Shown in pieces: positions 8,108 to 21,000 of a stretch of 64,000 nt of DNA; the stretch's first letter is position 1; every line of letters begins with the position of its first letter. Below the pieces are notes generated by a model. It was not told the origin of the DNA, did not search any database, and saw nothing but the letters and a program-made list of their open reading frames with translations. Location of the stretch: positions 62,001 to 126,000 of the forward strand of contig NZ_PYOD01000002.1 of NCBI RefSeq assembly GCF_003026285.1. Reading direction: 5' to 3'. Position numbers and translations under genes: made by a program. The DNA is from Photobacterium profundum (GTDB lineage: Bacteria; Pseudomonadota; Gammaproteobacteria; Enterobacterales; Vibrionaceae).

Positions 8108-9060
8108 TCAAAGGTTAGGATCGACCTTAAATGCATCGTGGCTAAATAATTGATTCAGAATATCTGCCTGACTAACATCACCAAGGCTAGCAGAGTCAAT
8201 ATTTTCAAGAACGATACTCTGTGTATTCCCAGAGTCACTATTGGTAACAGATAAGTTAACTTTACCGTCGTTATCAAAGCTCGCGGTCAAATCACCAGAG
8301 GTGACATGTCCAAGTAGATCATCCATATCAAATTTATCATCACCACCATCTGACAATATTTGAGATAAATCGAGTTGGTCTTGATCCAATTTGAAATCAG
8401 TAATCACATCTTCATTGGACAATGTATCATCCCATGTGAACAAGTTATTACCTTCACCACCAGTCAAGAAGTCATTTCCTGCACCACCCGTTAAGACATC
8501 GTTACCATCAAAACCATAGAGGTTCTCACCACTATTATCCGCAACAAGGATATTATCCCCAGCATCGCCGAAGTTGTTAGCCACATCAAGCTGTCCGCTG
8601 TTAAGTAACGTGCCTAACTTATCTTCATCAGACATACCAGCAGGGTCATTCCCTAGCAAGGCTGCTTCCGATACACCATTAAGCACTATATTCTGAACTA
8701 AGCCGCCTTGGTCATCGTAAATTTCAAGAGTCGAATCCGTCCCATTGCCCGTCAGTTTTATAAGACTGGTCAAATTACTGAGTGACATCGAATCATACGC
8801 GCTAAAGGCATCTGTAAGGTCGATTTTATCGATACCTACTTCAAAATCCATAATGGTATCTGTCGCGACATTAGCCGCAGTACCAAAGTCACCGGCTTGC
8901 CACTTGAAGATATCTTCAACACCATCGCCAGTTCCACCTTGCTCCCCCCCCCACATAATATCCTCGCCAGCCCCGCCGACTAAGATGTCAGAAGCCACGC
9001 CACCAATTAAGATATCGTTACCATCACCACCCAATAATGTTGCTTCGGCACTACTATCAA
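8108..9060 (-). other. RTX blocks and C-terminal type I secretion signal of the adhesin
   Basis: The last ~315 residues hold two groups of glycine/aspartate nonapeptides, LLGGDGNDILIGGVASDILVGG (first group, quoted in part: GGDGNDILIGG) and GFDGNDVLTGGAGNDFLTGG, separated by a domain with DTIMDFEVGIDKIDLTD. The end (VITDFKLDQDQLDLSQIL ... NQLFSHDAFKVDPNL) is typical of the VCA0849-type C-terminal target domain. These repeats bind Ca2+ outside the cell and fold after export; the extreme C-terminus leads through the ABC transporter. Confidence 0.88.
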
Positions 9061-12000
9061 TCACCAAGTTTGCGGCATCAGAGCTAGATGAACCTCCAAT
9101 CTGATTACCAGTATTGGCAAGATTATCGACCACAACATTGATATCGACAGTTGCTGATTCAGCTTTGCTGCCATCAGTTTCTTCTGATACGGCCACAACT
9201 TCTAGGTTGTTCTCACCTTCACCCAAACCAATAACATGCAAGTCAGCGAGATCCGCCTTTAATACCACCCAGACACCGCCGCCCATGTTGGTTCCAACAG
9301 GTTGGCCATTGCTATCCACCAGCTGCCCCGTGCCTAAATTACGCACTTCAATCGTCAGAATTTCTGATGCATCAGTGACAGCCGCCATCAATCCCAATAA
9401 TGGAATCATGGTGTTCATTGAACCACGGATTGCAGCCGTCTGGATAAAGCTATTATCTAGAGATAATGTCGGCGCATCGGCTTTCGGGGTTACCGTTACA
9501 GGAACTTTACTGATTGCCGTGTCGTCAGTACCTGAGCCGACATTACCGCCGTCGTGGGTCGTCATAGTCAGTTCATCAGCACCACTGTAGTTGTCGTCAC
9601 CGTCATAGGTAACACCGTTGTTCAGCAGTGCGTTGATATCATCCATTGAGCCTGTGACCATCACAGTATCAGTTCCCTGACCTGTCACAACAACACTGCT
9701 TCCCACAGGAGTATCAACACTCAAAATACCGTGCGCCACATTTAACGTGACAGACATAGAGCCCGTCGTGCCAGCTTCACCAAAATCGACATCACTGATC
9801 TGCATGCCTGCAATCACTGTACTGCCGTCTTCTTCCGCAGTCACAGCATTAGGTACTGTATTCACAGGCGCATCATTAACAGGGTTAACTGTGATCGTAA
9901 TGCTGTCGCTGTCTGTCAATCCTTCTGCAGGACCAGTACCTGAGTTCGCCTGATCATTTGTTGTCATGGTCAGGGTATCGTCACCATTGAAGTTAGTATC
10001 ACCCGTATATTCCACACCGCTCGCTAATAGCGCATTGATGTCATCAAGACTACCGGAGATAATTAAGGTATCAGATTCTTCACCCGTTACTAGTAGTCCC
10101 AATGCCGCCCAATCGAAGCTATCAGGAACATTTAAGGTTCCATCGCCAACATGCAGGGTCACCGTCATTTCACCATTAGCAGTTTCGTTAGCATCAACAT
10201 CCACCACTTTCAGACTGTTAATTAGTAGAGGCACATCTTCATCAGCAGTTAAACTACTTGGAAGCACGTTAACAGGTGCATCATTTTCAGCTTCAACATC
10301 AATGTGAATAGTCTTATCAACCGCAATACTATCTATTGCTACAATACCGTTATCCACAGCGCGGATATCAACATTGATATTACCGTCCCAATTTACACTA
10401 TTCGCATCACCTGGATGGAAAATCAACTTATCAAGATCTGAAGACTCAACAGTCACAACCCATACACCGCCACCCATATTAGTTGCGGTGCCCACTACAC
10501 CATCCGGCAAAGCAATAGAACTAGATTCGGGAACATTTGTTAATGTAACTTGTAAACCTTCCGGCCCTTTTTCTGTCACAGTTGATGCTGAACCGTCATA
10601 ACTATTTTTATCGTCAAAAGCTTCAACATTTAGGATTAAATCAATCCCTGCGGTATCGTTCTCTGTGCCTGATGCTTCAGTTTCAACGTCTGTATCCACA
10701 CGATCAGCCACTGGTTGAACATCAATAGTAATACTGGTTGAGTTTTCCGCCACTTCCGTTAACGAATCTTCTTTACTGTAAACCACTACATTCAATTCAA
10801 CTTCACCGCTGAAATCTTCAGGTGGAATCACTTTAATATTATCTAAATTGAAGGTTGTCTGGCCTGGTGGTAACGAAATACTCCACTCACCATTACTGTT
10901 GTTTACCGCACCTTCAATAATGAAGCCTTCAGGCACCCCCGTCAGCTTTATGGACAGGATTTGTTCAGAACCATCAATATCAACAATCGTTCCGCCAATA
11001 CCAGCCAGTGATACACCGCCAGCATCTTCTTGACCAACGACCTTATCTGGACCCGTCCAGCTTACCGCATCGTTAACTGCTACAACCTCAAAATTCACAT
11101 CGGTAGTGTAGGAGCCGGTATCCGTTGCTGAACCACCAGTTTGATCGAAGTTCGCCGTATCCGTAATATCAACTTTTACCCCCACACTGACTGAACCGCT
11201 AAAATCTTCCACAGGACGGAATTGAATATTGCCCAATTCACTTGCAGGTAGAGTAATTTCAGAGACTAATGAACCGTCAGCTGCAACAAAGAAACCTTTC
11301 GCCGAATCAACCGTCAGTGTTACTGACGTCACCGTTTCTAGACCTTCATTTAAAGAGGTGCTGCTATCTGCAAGCACCACACTCAAATCAAGCGTAATAT
11401 CACCGTCTTCATACGCGACACCAGTGTAATCATGATCTGCGCTACCATCGGTGATCGGTTGCTTGTTACCGTCTAGTCCGTCAGTCTTCACAACGCTGAT
11501 TTCAACTTCCGGCGTATGATCGCCCGTTTGTGAATTACCGGGAATGTCAACAACAGGGTTCACCTGCACAGGAATGGTGTCAGAGACTTCTTTGACATCA
11601 CCACTCACTGTATCTGTCGTCACGTATTTAACGTCAAGCTCAAAATCACCGGCAAAGTCTTCAGGTAATTTAATACCAATAGCAGACAAATCAACATGAC
11701 CTTCTGAGTCAACAGGCACTTTAAGTACATACTCACCCGTTTCATAGTTATATTCCGCGCCAGTTATAGACACACTATTAGGTAGCGTTGAAGCATCAAT
11801 GACTAAGGTAAATACATCATTCTCATGATTTGAACCGGACGTACTAACGGAAACAAACGCATCTAACTGGTTACCAAAATCCAAGTAATTATCTTCGGTA
11901 CCTGTAATGACAATATCGGGTTGCACATCAATATTTCCAGCCTCTTGATCGCCACCCGTTGTGCCGTTGAAGTCGAGTTCGATGACAGTATCAATGTCTT

Positions 12001-15000
12001 TACGAACACCGTTGCTCGAATCGCCTTCGTTGTTATCACCTAGATCGCGAATCTCAGCAGAAATATGAACGAAAACTGTAGAGGTCTGGTCAACTGTTGC
12101 AATAATTTGCAGATTACCCAGTTCAGATTGAGGTACCGTCCAGCTCCCATCACCATTATTAATGCCACCCATCACCAAGAACTGATCTAAGATGCTTTGA
12201 TCGGTAATCGTATTACCGCTGGCATCCACCAAAGTAATGACTACTTTTTCAATAACTTCAGTACTGCTTAAATCATCTTCGATGAAACTTAAGCCATTGG
12301 TAAACGTCTGATCACCCGTTGTATTAATATTGATGTCGATAACACCATTCGCATCACTAGTAATCTTATTCGTCACATCACCGTTATTGCCCACAATCGC
12401 TAATTTGCCATCGTCTTCCACAACAGCATTAATATTGACATTGAGTGTGCCTTCTATGTTTTTAACATCAGTTGCCGCTGAATCGACATCCACTTCGGTG
12501 ACTGTCACTTCCGCCTTCAATGTTAAATCAACATCAGAATCTTCAGGACCTTTCACGCGCAATGATTGTCCGCCAGATGTAATCTGAGCCACCTGAGCTG
12601 GCGTCAAGGTAATCTCCCCACCACCAGAAGAAATCAATGTGTTGCCTATGTACAAATCATAATCAGCAGGAAGATCTTTAATCACCAAGCCAGTGATTAC
12701 TTCCTTGCTATCAGTAAGGTCTGGCTGCCAATTCAAGTTAACGTAGCTATCTTCGTTTCCGTTTGAGTTTTTGCTGTAATCCGTCGCATCAACAACTGGC
12801 TCAACATGGATAACCAAGTTACCGTCAAACGATTTACTGTCACCGTCATTCTCTGTCACGACCAATCGCACACCGAGATCAATATCAGCCGTACTGTTTA
12901 ATGGTGGAGTTATTGTGATGCCATGCAATGTATCAAGATTCACTTCATATTTAGGGTTACCATTCGCATCCGTACCAACATAGACTAGCGATTGTTCATT
13001 ACCGTTTGCATCAAAAATCTTAACGCCTTCCGGAATGTTCGAAATAACCAAGCTAAGTGTTTCTGAGTTATCTGTTGGCGCTAACGCGTGTTCGCCCGAC
13101 ATGACAGAGAAGTCAAAAACTGCAGAACTATCTTCATCAATCGTAGTTTCAAGACCAGTACGGCCATCGGTTAATTCTGTCCATGATGAATTGTTGAAAT
13201 CAAAGTCCGGCTTATCAGCAACACCCGTTAAGTCAACTTCAATTGTTTGCTCACCAGTTACAAACTCATTCACCACATCTGTGGTTGTTGTGCCATCAGG
13301 ATTAGTGACTGTTGCGGTATCTTTTATGACACCTTCAACTTTTATCGTGAAATCAATATTACTCTCTGGCGTTGGTTGTAACTGCAGCTTATCAATTTCA
13401 TCATAAGCCACTTCGTATTTTCCATCGGCATCAGGTACTAATGCTTGTCCATCAAGGAACAATATAGCGCCTGTTGGTAAACCGGAAATGCGAACAAAGA
13501 GTTTTTCTGAACCATCAGCGTTGTCGTCTTGAGGTGTCAGGAAGATGTGATCTTTTAAGTCAATCCTAACATCTTCATCTGATTCAATACGCTTCACTTT
13601 CATGGTCGCATCATCAGCATCAGGATTGACATTGATGATGATTTCTTTATGAACAGAGTCAGCCGTATTTTGGTTGTCACGCTCTTCACTCTGCGCGTAT
13701 ACATCCAACTTAATGTCGCCACTGAAGTTATCCGCAGGGTCTACTTGTACAGAACCAATATCAGCTGCAGCAACTTTATAGATGCCAGAACCCGTAGGCG
13801 TTTCTACTAGGTTGTCACCAACTAACGTGCCTTCACCTTCTTTAATCGTAATGAAGTAATACAGATCTTCCGAGCTAGTATTAGAGCCATCGTCATCTTG
13901 CAGTACAGCTGTCAGATTCAGAACAACGTTACCCGTATCTTCTGTAACTGTATAGTGGTAGGTAGTATTGGCATCTTCCCAGGTTGGAATATCTGCTACA
14001 CCATCGACATGCACAGTAAAGCTACCGTTCATACCTGGGTGCTTGCTGCTATCGGTATTGACGACTTCAGCACTCACATTGAAGTTCAAGTCACCATTAA
14101 TGGTTGAGAAGTCTTCATCCGGCATAAAAGTTACGCCATTGAGAGAGAAAGTACCGTCACCATTATCGGTGAAGGCTGCTGACGGAAAGGTAATTGAACC
14201 ATCGGCATTAGCCGTAATCACTACACCATTCCACATAAAGTCACCGTGCATATCACCGACAGGTGTTATGGTAACCGTACCGACAGATTCACCACGATCT
14301 GAATCACCGACATCGATATCCATGTTGATGGCAATACCGTGATAATTAGGATCAATGGTGTCTGAAGCACTGCCACTATCTTCTTGGCCCGTGCTGTTAT
14401 GTGTGGTTAATGTGGCGTCTTGATCACTGATTTCTAACGTAATGACACCTGTATCAGTATCACCATCACCGTCCGTTACCTCAAAGCCAATCTCTTTGAT
14501 GATATTCTCAATGTCATGGTCTAAATCATCATTAGCTACAAAATATGTTTTACCTTCGACGGTAATCAGCAACGTTCCCAGGACCTCATTGCCTTCTTTA
14601 ACTTCGTATAAGTAGTAATCACCCGAAGTAGGTAAAGAATCCAGAGGGATACGAACGTTATCTACGATTAAGGCCGTGACTGTCGCATCATCCGCACCTT
14701 CACCAATAATCGTTAATACATCGGCGCTAGTGGTCGACAGCCCTTCTACTGTATTTAACGTAACATCTGTCGCGGTTGGCTCATCATCTTTAATCGTAAC
14801 AGGTACATTAACTGTATTACTCTTATCACCATCTTGGTCAATCGCTTGTATCGGAAGAGTTATTATCAGTTCATCATCTGTTAGGCCACCCTCTTCGTGG
14901 TCAACATTACCTTTAAGAATAAACTCATATTTACCGCTATTACTCAGTTTAATGACAAAGATAGTCGTATTGCCAACCTTACCGAAGTAATTACCATTGT

Positions 15001-18000
15001 TACTATTGTAAGACAGAGTGATTTGCTGCCCATCCGACATTAGTACACCAGCGTTTTGCTGATTAAAGGTAGCAACATCAATAACGAAATCAGTAACTTC
15101 ATCACTACCGCTATCGACAGTGATTTGCCCTTTCGCTTTTTCGTCTTTGCTTGATGGATCAGAGCCTTGATGGTTTTTATTATTGCCATTCAGGGCACTT
15201 TCATCGACAGAAATCGACTCAAAACCAGTAATCACAGGATCGGCACCATCGTTGATAGTCACATCGACTGAAATACCAGCAGCAAGTTTGTCACCGTCAG
15301 TATCTGCGACTTGGACTGGCACATCGATGGTAATCTTGTCACCATCAGTTGATACCATGCCATTTGCATTGCCACCTTGGTGATCAAGCGGTTGGTTTTG
15401 TATGATGGTAATAGTGATGTCTACATCATGACCATTCGCCGCTTGCACTGCGTCTACAACCACTGTCATCACGACAACACCGGCAGCAACACCCGTTAAT
15501 GTACCCGTATTTGCGTTGTAGGTGAACGTAATTGGCTGATCACCCGCTGTTAATTCATTTTGTAGTTCAGTAATTAATGCATCAAGTGTATCGCTATCAA
15601 TCTCAGCAGAATTAGGATCTAGACGATCGACGCCTGCAGGGACATTGATCGTAGTACTACCTGTTACAGGGTAAGGAGACTCACTACCTTCAGGTGTCAA
15701 ATCACCTTCAGTGATAGTAATAGTACCCGTTTGGCCACCCCCAGCATTGGTGCCGTCATTGACCACGACATTGATATGACCCGGCGCACTGGTATCACCA
15801 TCTTTATCATCTGCTAATACATCAAGAACAATGTTTTCATTATCACCTACTTTATCATCAACCTGATCAATCGGTTGTTTCTGATCAACCGTATAGTTAC
15901 CGTCGATATCAACCGTGGCTTCCATGACCACCACATTCGGATCACTCACTAAAGTGACAATAATCGTGCTGCCATCTGCACTAACAGTATAAGTGGTTGC
16001 TTCACCATTACTGGTTAGGCCATTTAGCGAAGATTGCGTATCGTCAAAGTACACTTTAACAACATCGTCACTGCCAGTATCGACATCAATTTGACCTGTG
16101 CCGGAAACAACACCGTCATCCCCTTCTTCTAAGTTAACAGTGCTGTCTGCACCAAATTTCGGATCATCCCCATCAGTAATGGTGACATTCACATTCACTG
16201 GCTTTTCAAGATCATCGCCGTCAGAATCCGTCATCTGAACTGGAATATCGACAGTGATCGCGTCGTCACCCACATTCACATAAGTGCCCGAGCCATTGGT
16301 GTGATCCAGTGGACCACTTTGCTCAATGGCCATCGCTACGCTGACATCACCATTCGCTAGCTGCGTTGGCGTCAGTGTTATCTCTAAAATTTCTGCACTG
16401 CCAGCCTGTGTTATGCCCGTAATGGTAATCACACCATTGGCATCAACCGTTAGCGTAAACGTCAATGGCGCACCATTTGATGTCAGGCCATTCAACTCAG
16501 CTAAGAGGCCAGTTTGCACACCGGCTTCAACACGCATCGTATTTGAAACCAGATTGTCGTTCACGGCTTCAACCGTAAAGCTACCAGACCCTGTTGATGG
16601 GTACGCTTTACCGATAGCCGGATTTTCAAGATCACCTTCTACAACCGTTAGGTTTGCAGTAACATTTTCACCTGTCGCATCTTGACCATCTTTGATCGTA
16701 ATGATGACTTGACCGCTATTACTGACATCACCGTCTTTATCTGTCGCAACGACATCCAAGGTCAGACCGATGTCATCTCCTTGTATGTTATCTTGATCAA
16801 GCGGTTCATCTTGCTTAACTGTATACGTGCCATCTTTATTCATGGTGATGGTTAGAACGGGAGCACCGTTATTGATGCCGCCATCAATCGTTACCGTGAT
16901 TACATTTCCATTGACGATGTACGTTGTGGATTGACCGTTAGTGGTTAAGCCAACAAGTGACGCTTGTACCGCATCAAATTCCACCTTATCAATTGCATCA
17001 CTGCCTATATCAAGGTCAATCGCACCTGATACCGTTTGGCTATTTTCGGTTTCTGTAATGGTTGTGCCACCATCAAGACCGAAGACAGGATCGGCACCAT
17101 CTTGAATCGTAATATCCACTTTCGCGGCAGTATCTAAATCATCGCCATCAGTGTCTTTCGCTTGTACAGGCACGCTGATCGTAATGTCATCGCCATTGGT
17201 TTTGACGAAGCCATCGACATCTGTTGGATTGTTATGATCGAGTGGCAGATGCTGTTTGAACTCAACATTCACATTGATATCGTCACCCACTTGAGTGCCT
17301 AATAGTGTGATTGTTACTGCAACATCACCACCAGGGCTTGTGCTACCAACTAAAGTTGAGCCATCCGCACTGAGCAAGAAGACTAACTTCTCACCACCAG
17401 AGGTTAATTCTGATTCCAACTCGGTAATCAGTGCTGCTACTTGTACTGGATCTACGTTCACTGTTGTTGGATCGAGGCGATCTTCACCCGCCGTTACCAT
17501 AAAGGAATCTGACGTTGTTTTAGGATAGGTCGTTCCGCCCGTTGAGGTTTCAAGATCCCCTTCAACTGCTGTCATTGTGTGGCTTTCACCGCCTGTCGCA
17601 TCGCTACCGTCAGCCACTTCAATATTAATGGTACCGCTGGCGGTGTCACCATCATCATCTGTTACAGTCACTTTGATCGGCAAGTTCAGCAGGTTATTAA
17701 TATCCTGATCCAACTCTCCGGTGATTTTCGCCGTGTAAGAACCATCGTTATTAATGGTGACTTCAAGTACAGTCTTGCCATCACTGTCTTTCAGCAGTAA
17801 TTCGTTACCATTTACTTCAACTGTCGTAGCGTGCCCATTACTGGTGACACCATTAAAGCCAGATTGCATATTTGCATCATCAAATACGATAGATGCAATT
17901 GCATCACTGCCCGTATCAACAACAATACTGCTCGAGATAACTTGGCCTTCTTGCGTTTCTTCATTCAGAGAAATGCCAGAATCAACACCGAATGACGGCA

Positions 18001-21000
18001 ATTGACCATCTTTGATCGTCACAATTACATTGGCAGTATCACCAAGATCATCACCATCAGTATCTTTACCTTGAATCGGTAAATTGATGGCAATACTGTC
18101 ACCATCCATGCTAACAAGCCCAGTGCTATTTCCTGATTTATTGTGATCGAGTGGTTTACTTTGTACTACTTCAATAGCCACATTAACATTTTGCCCATCT
18201 TGCACTGCTGTTAACGTTATCGTGATGACTTCAACACCATTAACAGTACCCACTAAAACGCCATTAACATCGTTACTAAATTCAACCTTTTCACCAGCTG
18301 ATGTTAACTCTGCTTCCAATTCAGTAATCAATGCAGCTATTTTATCTGGGGCGAAACCTACGGTTGAAACATCAAGATGGTCTTCACCACCTGTAATTGT
18401 AATTTCTGTATTGCCGCTTACTGGATAACCATCAGGGCTTAAATCTGGTTCTGTGATGTCAATTTCACCTAGCTCACCACTTGAATCATTACCATCGGAT
18501 ATAGTGATATTCATGGAACCATTCGTGGTATCACCGTCTTTATCAGTAGCCGTTACATTCAGAGTGATTTTTACTAAGTCACTAACGTCTTTTTGATCAA
18601 CAGCTCCCATTACTTTGACTACATACGATCCATCTGTACTTATAGTCACCGTCATTACGGGATCATTGCTACTGTCGAATACTGTAATAGTACGACCAGA
18701 ATCTGATACCACAAAAGTAGTTGCAGCACCGTTGCTAGTAATCCCCGTTAAACTCGGCTGAGAAGGTTGGAACACAATCGTATCAATAACGTCAGAACCA
18801 ACATTCAGCGGGATTTGCCCAGAAATTAAATCATTTTTGTCTGATGTTTCATTAATAGTGACACCTAAGTCAGCATCAAATGATGGATCCTGACCATCCG
18901 CAATGTTAATGACCAACTGCCCGGTATTGCTTGTATCACCGTCATAGTCTGTAGCTGTTACATCCAGTTCAAGCTTGATGCTATCCCCGTTATTATTATC
19001 TTGTTCTAATGCTTCATCTTGCTTAACAGTATACGTACCATCTTTATTCATGGTGATGGTTAGAACTGGATCACCGCTATTTGTACCGCCGTTAATCGTT
19101 ACTGTAATTACGTTACCATTCACAACATACGTTGTGGATTGACCGTTAGTGGTTAAGCCAACAAGTGACGCTTGTACCGCATCAAATTCCACCTTATCAA
19201 TTGCATCACTGCCTATATCAAGGTCAATCGCACCTGATACCGTTTGGCTATTTTCGGTTTCTGTAATGGTTGTGCCACCATCAAGACCGAAGACAGGATC
19301 GGCACCATCTTGAATCGTAATATCCACTTTCGCGGCAGTATCTAAATCATCGCCATCAGTGTCTTTCGCTTGTACAGGCACACTGATCGTAATGTCATCG
19401 CCATTGGTTTTGACGAAGCCATCGGCATCTGTTGGATTATTATGATCGAGTGGCAGATGCTGTTTGAACTCAACATTCACATTGATATCGTCACCCACTT
19501 GAGTGCCTAATAGTGTGATTGTTACTGCAACATCACCACCAGGGCTTGTGCTACCAACTAAAGTCGAGCCATCCGCACTGAGCAAGAAGACTAACTTCTC
19601 ACCACCAGAGGTTAATTCCAGCTCCAATTCAGTGATCAACGCTGCTACTTGTGCCGGGTCTACGCTCACTGTTGTTGGATCGAGGCGATCTTCACCCGCC
19701 GTTACCATAAAGGAATCTGACGTTGTTTTAGGATAGGTCGCTTCGCCCGTTGAGGTTTCAAGATCCCCTTCAACTGCAGTCATTGCGTGATCTTCGCCGC
19801 CTGTTGCATCACTGCCGTCAGCCACTTCAATATTAATGGTACCACTGGCGGTGTCACCATCATCATCTGTTACGGTCACTTTGATCGGCAAGTTCAGCAG
19901 GTTATTAATATCCTGATCCAACTCTCCGGTGATTTTCGCTGTGTAAGAACCATCGTTATTAATGGTAACTTCAAGTACAGTCTTGCCATCACTGTCTTTC
20001 AGCAGTAATACATTACCACTCACTTCAACTGTCGTGGCGTGTCCATTACTGGTGACACCATTAAAGCCAGATTGCATATTTGCATCATCAAATTCGATAG
20101 ATGCAATCGCATCACTACCCGTATCAACAGCAATACTGCCAGAGATAACTAGGCCTTCTTGCGTTTCTTCGTTCAGAAAAATTCCAGTATCAACACCGAA
20201 TGACGGCAATTGACCATCTTTAATTGTTACTGTCACAACCGCTGGGGTATCTAAGCTATCACCATCGGTGTCTTTACCTTGCAGAGGAACATCGATTGCA
20301 ATGCTGTCACCATTTTCGCTGACATATCCCGTACTATTACCCGACGCGTTATGATCCAGAGGCAGAAGTTGATCGACTTTAACTGTCACACTGACATCCT
20401 GACCAGCTTGTACCGCAGTCACTGTTACGCTAACCGCAATAACACCATTTGGAAGCTTACCCACTAACACACCATTTTCGAGTGTGAATGCCAGTGTTTC
20501 ACCTCCAGAAGTCAGTTCCGCTTCCAGTTCAGAAATTAACGCTGCTTGCTGTGTTGCATCAATCCCCACCGTCGTGACATCAAGGCGATCTTCACCCGCA
20601 TTCAGCGTGATATCAGTCTCAGCCGACACTGGGTAGCCATTTGGACTTAAATCCGGCTCTGTAATTTCCACGCTAACAGTTTCACCACCACTGGCATTCG
20701 CACCATCGGTAATGCTGATGTTCATTGAACCTGAAGCACTATCACCGTCTTTATCTGTCGCTATGACACCCAAGTTCAAATCAGTCGACAAACTTGCTTC
20801 TTGATCAATAGGACCTGTCACTGTCACGGTATACTTGCCGTCTGTATCAACAGTGATCACCATGATTGGCTGAGCATTGCTATCAAATAATGTGATGGTG
20901 TTATCAACCACATCATAGGTCGTAGGATTACCGTTACTGGTAAGACTTTCAAGATCTGTTTGGGTCTCCGCAAAGACTAACGTTGCAATGGCATCTGAGC

